Assembly: GCF_047663525.1 (NCBI RefSeq)
Contig: NC_092590.1
Location: 19,342,001 to 19,406,000 of the forward strand
Source: Anas platyrhynchos
Taxonomy: Eukaryota; Chordata; Aves; Anseriformes; Anatidae
DNA length: 64,000 nucleotides
Direction: 5' to 3'
This document shows, piece by piece, positions 12,801 through 21,800 of the stretch (positions within the stretch are counted from its first letter, which is position 1; each line of letters starts with the position of its first letter). The notes beneath the pieces were generated by a model, which worked only from the letters and a program-made list of their open reading frames with translations, was not told the origin of the DNA and made no database searches. The position numbers and the translations under genes are program-made.

Positions 12801-15800
12801 TTGAACACAACAACAAAACAGGTGATGAATGATGATCTACAAAGGTGTGGGAAACAGTTGGGTCAAACTGAAGCTGGTACAGCAAAGTTGTAGCAGGATA
12901 TATGGGATACTGAGATCCTACACTGGTAAACTGAATTCTTCAGGTATCCACACATTCTTCTGCCCAAGTTTTTTGAGCAGTATCTATTTGCTTCATTCCC
13001 TCACCTCACTGATGCTATGTTCCACCATGACCTGACACAGAATCATCATTACAAAAGAAAGGAAAATCCAAAACGCTGAGGCACTCACCTTAAGCATCTC
13101 CATTTCCAGTTCTTCATCGCTTTCAATGACACAGGAAATATTATGTTTGTTATCTGTGGCACATTCCTCCTAAGAAGAAAACACGTGTATTATTTTTTTT
13201 TTTCCTATCAGCGAAGTTATTGCTATTTTTACCTACATCTTCTCAACCTTCTGTACACACTACAAGCTTCCTCTGTATGCTGTTACTTCTTACTAACAAA
13301 ATAAATAAGCTTGATCTTTAGCTGTGAAGCCCAGTCTATACAAAGCACATCTGGAAAAAAAGTGTTAGAACACTACAAGGCCCTGTAGTAAGAGACAAAA
13401 GCAACAGAAGTATCACCAGATGTGGGGAACACTCGGAACATAAAGAAATTATAATCAGATTAAGAGGCATCGATCCACGTTAAGCAGTCACTAGAAAGAC
13501 TGCCATTCAGAGAGCCCTTAAATATCTGCTTTTTATTTATGACCAAGGTGGGGATGTTGAAGTGCAGAATCTGTCCCCACTCAGCAGGAACTTCATATCA
13601 CATTTTACTGGCACCAGCAAGAGGAAAGCTAATCAGAACATCTAGAGTTCCTGCATTCAGCACTAATCCTCCCAACTGCATGCCTAAAGGGCAGCTCGGT
13701 GCTTGACTACCTCCACAAACACTTTCTTTCCACTAGCCCACTTTAATCTTCTCTCATCTCAGCAAGAACTTTTAAAAGTCTTGTGGGAAAGGAAGAGTGA
13801 GATCACTTCCTCCAGTGAGCGTCCATGATTAACAAGGTCCTCTCTCATTACCTCAGGCATGGCATTGTTGAGATACTCTTCTGCAGCCTGATGTTCCAAC
13901 ATCTGAAGTTCTTGCTCAGTAATGTCCAGTGACATGAAGTCATTTCTGTCTGCTCTGTCCTTAGAGCCAGCTGCTTCTTCCCAGTCTCCCACAGCAGTGT
14001 TACCTCTCTCTGCTTCTCCTTCATCAATATCTCCCTCCCAGAGGCCAGCTAGCGTAGCATCAGAGCACATGTTGATGTCACCTTCAAGTTTTTTAGCAAG
14101 TTCACGCATTTCAACTTTTTGTGCTTCAGCACTTGCTGATTCCACTTCAAGTTTTGTTGGAGCTTCACCACAGCTCCTCTCCAGTACAGAAGGGGAACAT
14201 GAAGCAGCAAGCAGAGTGCTTCGTAAGGCTTTTATGTTCTCTGAAATGTCAGCTAGTATTTCTGCAGCCCTGGAAGTTAAAACAATAAAATTAAACAAAA
14301 ATTGTAAAGATAATGGTAAACGGTAAGAGGTAAAATACATGCTAGCCACCAAATAGAACTGAAGATTCTGAAGTATTGTTTCTCCAGGTAAATTATGTCC
14401 AAAATTTCACTTACAAAAGCTCATCGTACAACTGCAACTGGTATCCAACTTTCAGAGGAAAGATCCAATTTTTTAACACAGAAGAAAGCCTACAAGATTC
14501 CCTACGCGTAGTGTTTGTAGTATCGCCATGCAGTAAGGCTCCAGACTTATAATTAGTCATGTGAGAGACTGTAGTTTCTATTAAAAACGTCTTGCTGTGC
14601 ATTTCAGCAAGAAAATAAACATATTAGCAAAGTTCGATGTCAAATCTATTGCAATAAACATCAGGGAGCATCTGTGTTCTGCTGTATCTATATGTAAAGG
14701 CAAAGGTTCCCACCAAGTGAACTGTGCTTTGCATTTTTTTATTGAAAAAGAATGCAAAGGTAACAGCTACAGCTGCCAACACATTTTGTTGTACTGAACC
14801 TCAGCATACGAGCCCAAAACAGCAGTCGGGGTGACAGAAGCCTGACCTCTGCAAGCTTCCAGGTTGTCCAGATGAATCAGGGATCCGAGAAGCCAGGTAC
14901 ACCATCTCTTCAGCTAGTGAGCCCAGGTGCTCCTTCACGTCATCTGACACGTTACCTACAGGAAGCACCAGCACAGTTACTCCACAGTCTCTCAGGTTTA
15001 ACAGCTACGCACACAGGTACTCAAACTCATCTGTACTTCCACAAGCTAACAAGACAGATGTTTCCAGTGCTTAAAAGTGTAGCATAGTGAGGCATGTCAA
15101 AGCTTCCACGTCCTTCAGCAGCACACCCCTTCCAGCAGCCCGCTACACATGCTGATGGGAAGAGGACACAGAACAGGACTGGTATAAATTGATCACTGTT
15201 CAGGCTCCATCCCACTCGGCTGCTGCTTTCTGGAAGCTGGAGGGCACGCTGGGGGAGAATCAATCTGTCTGAACTTTCTTCCACGACCTTGTCTAGCTGA
15301 TTCCTGAATCTGCTTGCACTCCTCACTTTTGCAACTTCCACAGCACGGCGTATCCACGTGAGATACACTCCTCACGCCTGAGCTGCACTTTCACCTGAAA
15401 CCTCTTGGCTGTTGGAGTTGTAGGGAACTGTAACTCAGCGTACCACATCCATCAGCCACAGATCACTCACTGTGGTGAGTTTTTGGTTGGTTGGTTAAAG
15501 ACTTTCAGTCTCCTCTCTCCACCCCCAGCCAAACCCTGGATGCACAGACACGTTCTGCTTACTGCCTGCCAGTGTTCACAGAAATGCACAGGGCTACTTG
15601 GTGTGTTTTTAAGACACAGTTCAAATTATTCAATATGCACCTTTTGCACAGCTGGAAACTACTGTCCTACTGACAGAAAGTTAATAATTGGACTGCATGG
15701 ACAACCCTCATGACTGCTAACATAAGGTAACAGTCTAGCTTTTAACAGCTTCTCAAATGAAGAAACTCGACTTTTTTGCACAGACATTAACTCAGTACCA

Positions 15801-18800
15801 CCCCTCTAGTCATGGGCCACTATTTTTCACACACAGACTGCACGAGTCTCCCCTTTTCTCCCAACTAGACCTTCAATATCAGGCAGCTGGGAGCAGCTCA
15901 GTCACATTGCGTCAGAGACCATTACTCAAATAAATCAGCAGAGACTCACAAATAAATTTGTTTGGTGTTCTTGTTGTTCACCTGTGGGCTTTTGTTCACT
16001 TTTGTTTTCACAAAAGCGATGCATCTGTGTTGAACAGATAGCTATTTCCTTTGCATGAGCATTTTAGGACTTGCAATATCAGTAACAAAAGAATCCAGAT
16101 GTTTAGTGTAACATCACTCCTGGGCCCTTTTCTCATGGAAAAGTTTTTCCCATAGGTTTCAGATATCAGTCCCACTAAAGCAGCTAACACTGACATGCTG
16201 ACTAAACTGAAGCCAAAAATTGCACCTCGTAAAAGGAACAGTACTGATGTCTTTGAGAGACAAGAACTCAGACAGTACCATAAGGAAACAATTTTTTCCC
16301 TTTTTGTGCCATAAACTATAAGCAATATTCAGTCTTCCTTATGAATCACGTAACAGAAGGAAAACCAAAATTTTAGAATCACTTTTCTGATCAAGTAAAT
16401 AGAGCTGAGTTGTTCTGAAAAAAAAAAAAAAAAAAAAAAAAGGGCCCTATTTATATACATCTAGAAAAGTGTTACTTAATAACATGTATTTATTTTGTGG
16501 TCTTTTTTCTTCTTAAATTAGATTTTCCTCCGTGGGTCAGCAGAATTGACAGCAACTCACTGAAGTGTTTCCAAAACCAAACTGGAATGACAGCAGGAAT
16601 TCTTAGCATCTCCTCATGCTGCAGAAACAAATGACATACCCAGGCTGCACTCCCACGTCAGTGTGGAATAGTGCGAGTATGGTAACACAGGTCACCAAAG
16701 AACCTTTACAATCTGCATTCTCTGGAAGCTGTCTCTAACCTCCAAGAAGCCAGAAAATTGTGATACTAAAATACTATGAAAAAAAGCCATTGGGAAATGG
16801 AATACATTCTTTATGCTGAAACATGTAATTTACCTCTTCTTTCTCCAAATAATTTCCTGTCGTTGCTATTCATATTTTTCAGTTTTTGATAAATGATGAA
16901 GCCAGCCTGCAAAGGAAAGGGAAAAAGATTAATACTTAGTACTCCACAGAGAAACCACATTTTAAACCACGTTTTATCTAAACAAAATTGCCAAGAATTA
17001 GTTTGGCAAGCCATGGCGTTAATTCATTGCAAGCATTGTAAATTCTGAGTTCTCAGGCCATGTCATACAACAGTCAATGGTCTCCCTTACTGCCTTGTTA
17101 ATCACAACCACATTACAGCTTACAGAATGTTTCACAAAGTCAGAGTCCTGACTTTGGTCTGCATCAGAGTGGACACTTGTGACTAGATCCCAGTGTAGTT
17201 ATCCTATGAAGTTAGCTGCAGATAGAGAGCTCTAAGTACATCGTTCCCAGTCTCACCATCTGCTCCACCTCATTCAGATTTTATGTAATGCTCCAAGAGA
17301 ATAGTTATGAATCTACTAAGATTCTGCGTGCTTTATATTTCCCTTGATGTGAATAAGTTCTAGCAGAAGAATGCAGCCTAAAGCCAGCAATGAGCTAATT
17401 AGGCTACACGTGTTAATCAAGGCATCTCAAAGAAGAAAGAAACAAGTTACTCCCTCGTGTTTCCCTGTGATGCTCCAAAAGGCAGGCCAGCTGAAGGCAG
17501 CACAGCAAGGAAGAGGTTTTGCCTAGAAAACGCTGGTTACAGCTGCTGCACCAGGCAGCTCTGAGGACCAAAAATAGAGCCCCTTTTTGGGTTCTGCATC
17601 TCCACAGGAGCTAAACACTCCGCAGCTTAATAGTTAACTAGAAAATACTCAATGTTTCTAAATCAGAAAACAGGGAATGCTGTCCTGCTTCCCTTCTTCT
17701 ATCTGACCTAGTCACAGAACTACAATCCTGAGGGATGAAGAGATTAAGTGCAATATTCAAGCACCACCAAAAAGAAGAATTTTCTCCCAGGAAGCAGGTA
17801 GCACCCAGTTGCACATGGCTAAGTCAGAATCCAGAACCAAGGGAAAAGATCTCTCCTTTCAAAATGGTGAAAAAAACAAAACAAAACAAAAACAGACTTC
17901 TCCAGAGCTACAATAATTGACATACAGCAGAACCAAGTTGCATTAGCCACTAGAGAAGATTACACTTCTTCAGAGCTGCTCATTAACTTTAACTCGTGTA
18001 TCATATTCTGCAGGAGCTGAGAAAACTGGATTTTGCTCAATAAGCAGCTCAAAGATGACTAAAAAGCCCCCTCAAAAAAAAAAAATCAGTTGAAAACACT
18101 ACCAAGCTACAGCAAATACCTGCAAACAAGGGAACCCAGGAAAAATTACCCACGGTTCACTTCTGTAAGTGGTTATTGCACGTAAGAACTCTGTATCAGC
18201 TGTGCCACATGTGGGACAGTAACTCTGAAAGACTTCACACAGATAAAATCAACATGATTGCTCCATCAAAATTCACTTTCCTCAGGTGACAGCTTGAAGC
18301 CAGTCCAAACGGATAGATTCCTCTGGCATACTTCTCGATGCCCATAGTACTTGGCACGTTGAAAGCACGGCAGAGCTTCCAGAACTGCTTCAGCAACAGG
18401 CTTCAACGAAAAGGCAGATTTTGCAACATCATTAAAAAAAAAAAAAAAAAGAGGTGAAGCCCTCACAGAAGGTTCAAGGATGCTGTGAAATTTCGTTCAT
18501 TTTGTCTGTCTACATTCAATTTTCTGCATGAAACATCCAATGCAGCATACTCTGAGTGACCTCAGTTGCCTGCCTCGATGCTGAGTCAGGCCCAAGCAGC
18601 ACCACCTTCAGCAGAAATAGATGGCATGACAGTGCTGGATGAACGCTGCAGCTCAAAAAGCAATTTAATACGGACAAGGAATGGGAGAGTAAACAGCATG
18701 GCGGTATTTCCACCTCGAAACACCCCATATCCACACTGGACCATGGAGTCTTCCAACGCTGACCAAGTTCTGTCACAGAAGGGTGCTAAAACCAAACAGC

Positions 18801-21800
18801 ACATTAGAAGAGGTATTTGTAGATCTTTTCTTGTACGTACGTAAGCATCTGTGGCTGCATACAGTTTCTGCTCCTCATTGAGTGGAAACTTTTCCCAGTT
18901 GCTGCAGCGGACAGTCTTATCTTTCAGAAGCTGCTTCCCAAAAAGGTGTTTTACCAGCCCATTTAGGCTCCATAACTCCTTACACTTCAGCTGGAAAAAA
19001 ATAAATAAAATAAACTCGTTTAAAGGAGAAAGCAACTGCACTTGTCAAAACGCATTTGCAGAAACAGCAAAGCGTACTTAATACTGCATTAGAAGCAGAG
19101 ATCTGGATTAGGCAGAATAAACTATCTTCCTAAAAGCACCAATTGTTCTTCAGGCCTAATTCTGGAAGACTCCAGAAACCAGCCTGCCACGCTGCTGTCT
19201 CCAATTGCTTCCATAATGTTAGCTGGCGGTCACAGCTGCTACATCCCCTTGCCTCGCCGGGCTCTGAGAGCTTGGGAAGCTTTCTTTCTGACTCCAAGGA
19301 GCCAGGACTTGCAGGCACAGCCTCGTGCTATGCCGAGAGTCCCTGCACGCAGCCTGCAGAGCCTAGCAGTGCCTGCAGCAGCGTGGCATTATCAGTTCAT
19401 CCCCTTCAGTCAGGTATCAAAAGCCTACCCAGTGCTGATTTTAGGTGCCCCCTCCTCTCCCCCTTGCGCTGTGCCGTTACATAAGCTGCTATTCTTTGTT
19501 CTCTCAGGCTTCATTTTCAAATTTATTTTTGGACTGTTTTCAGCAAAAGACTTTAAAGCTGCTATCAAAGATCACATCACTTATCTTCATAACAAAATAT
19601 CCTACGGCTGGGTGCTGGGGGGTGGAATAAGGTGTGGGGATGAATTCTGGAAACTCCAAGTCTGAAAAGGAACAGCTCCTTTTATTGCTCAAGCAAAACA
19701 ATTTACTCTGCATAGCTTCCAGCCCACAAGGAGCTAAAGCTCAAGGCAACGCAGCCCTGAATGCTGAAGGTACATCACGCCCCTCTCTTCCACCACGATT
19801 TGAATACACAGCATCAGAGAAAGGTAGTGGAAGGACTATTCCTTGGCATAAATCTGTGCTCCACCAGGAAACCATGACTGTGGCTGCTATCCTACTGTGC
19901 AAAAAAAATACACAGAAGCAAATAGAAGGGCATGGAGAGGCAGACTACAGAAAAACACTGTAGATAGAAAAAAGACAAAACTTTGAGGGCTATGAAAGTA
20001 AGAAGTGTGGCAGGATGATTTGGGTGGTAATGAACTTTTCATCCTCTTCCCCTACACGAGTGCAGATTTACCTGCATCAGGTGGTACCTAAGCAGCACCT
20101 AGCTACAGCATGATGCGAGATATGCCAGGCACAAGGCTACTTCTGAACAGGGGGTTGTCAGACAGCAGAAGCTGCCCCCAGGTTAGCAGAGGTAGCACCA
20201 GCTGCTGAGGCACAGAAAGGAAAATACTTCTGGAGCTCCACCTCCAGATGGAGGACTCCATGGCTTCCTTCCAGAAGCCTCCTTCCAAACAGGCATCAGA
20301 CCTTCACGGTACTCCAGGGGTTCAGCCTCTACTGGAACACGTATGCCATCGCTAACACACCCCCAGTTTGACACAGCCTGCTGATCTCTGTCACTAAGAA
20401 GTAAGAAAAATGCACCCGCAGCTGGATCTAATGAGCTGTGCCTCTTAAATGCAAACAGCGAACAGACCTGGGAGAGGAAAAATACTAAGAACATTCTGGC
20501 TTACTGAAATACAATACTTAAATCTGCAGGCTGAGTTCTCTGGAATCGTGATTTATTTATTTTTTTAAAGCTGCATCACCTCTCTGCATTATTCTACAGA
20601 ACAGGCTTGTATCAGAATTTAACTCCTGCGAAGACAAGGAAATCTCTCATACAGCACATTAACAAGATTCCCTCCCACAACAAAAAGGTTTTAAGCTTTA
20701 CTTTCTCATTAGCAACGTCAGCCAGCTCCACAAAGCTCTTCAGCTTGATTTCAAAGTCACTCATCAGCTTCCATTGATCTCCCTCAATTCCTACGCCAAC
20801 CTTTTTAATTGTTTCATCTTCGAGCAGTCTTTTGAGTCCCTTGGGAAAACCTAAAATAGATTAAGCCCAAACATGAGAAACTAGATACTGGAAGATGCCA
20901 GATAGTCTAATGGAAATGACAAAGTCTAGCACAGAGGCCACCTGCAGAAACCTGTGCTTTTGGAGGAAAAGCTCAAAAACTTGCTAGGCAAATTCATTCT
21001 GTATCTGAAAACAAATTAGAGTAAAAAAAAAAAAAAAAAAAAGAGAGAGACAACCTTATTCCACTCGTCTTACTGATCCTAAAACCACGTAACAACAAAA
21101 AGGCAACTCCTTTAGCAGAGGAAAAAAATATTTCAATCCTTAGAATTGCATGCTTGTCACACCAAATGCAGTGCTATTTTGCTGTTTTCCACAGGATTTT
21201 ATTTCCTAGCACTTGGAAAATAGAATTAACCGACCACATCCTCCACCAAGACAGGTCAGTCTTGTAAGTAAAAGAAGTTACTTAGCATCTGTGTGCATGC
21301 TTACTTATTACATTTTGATTCAGCCCAAGCTGACTGCACAGCAACGCTGGATAAAAGGGTATTTTCAACTTCACAGGCTCAAGTAAGGCACACAGCTCTA
21401 CTACCTGGTTTGCTACAGGAGTAAACATACAGAGATGCTTCACCTCAAAAAAATGTGGGGAGACTCCTCTGAAGAGGAGATAAATCCAGCTGAGCTGAAC
21501 ACAGGCACACCAGATATGCAGCTGACTTACTGAACGAGGGATTTCCCCTACCTAAAAATATCAGGAAGACCTTGAAAAGGTGGCAACTTCCCAGCAGATG
21601 ACTTCTGCTCTATTTCTTCCACCTCATTTCTAGAAAAAAAATACTGTATAAACCAGAGCGGTCTAGGTCTAGACTATCCAGAGGCTACAACGTGAGAAGT
21701 AGGACACGTTCCACGGAAGGAAAAAGGGTAAAAAAATGGAGAGTTATCAAGAACCTTCATGATCAAAACATATTGAAACTTCATCCTTTACAGGATGTGT

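Noticed and set aside
18266-18466. Possible extra WRN exon (frame containing [20 protein letters not shown])
   Set aside because: It does not resemble WRN, and exons 5 and 6 join in frame without it. It starts in an A/T homopolymer.
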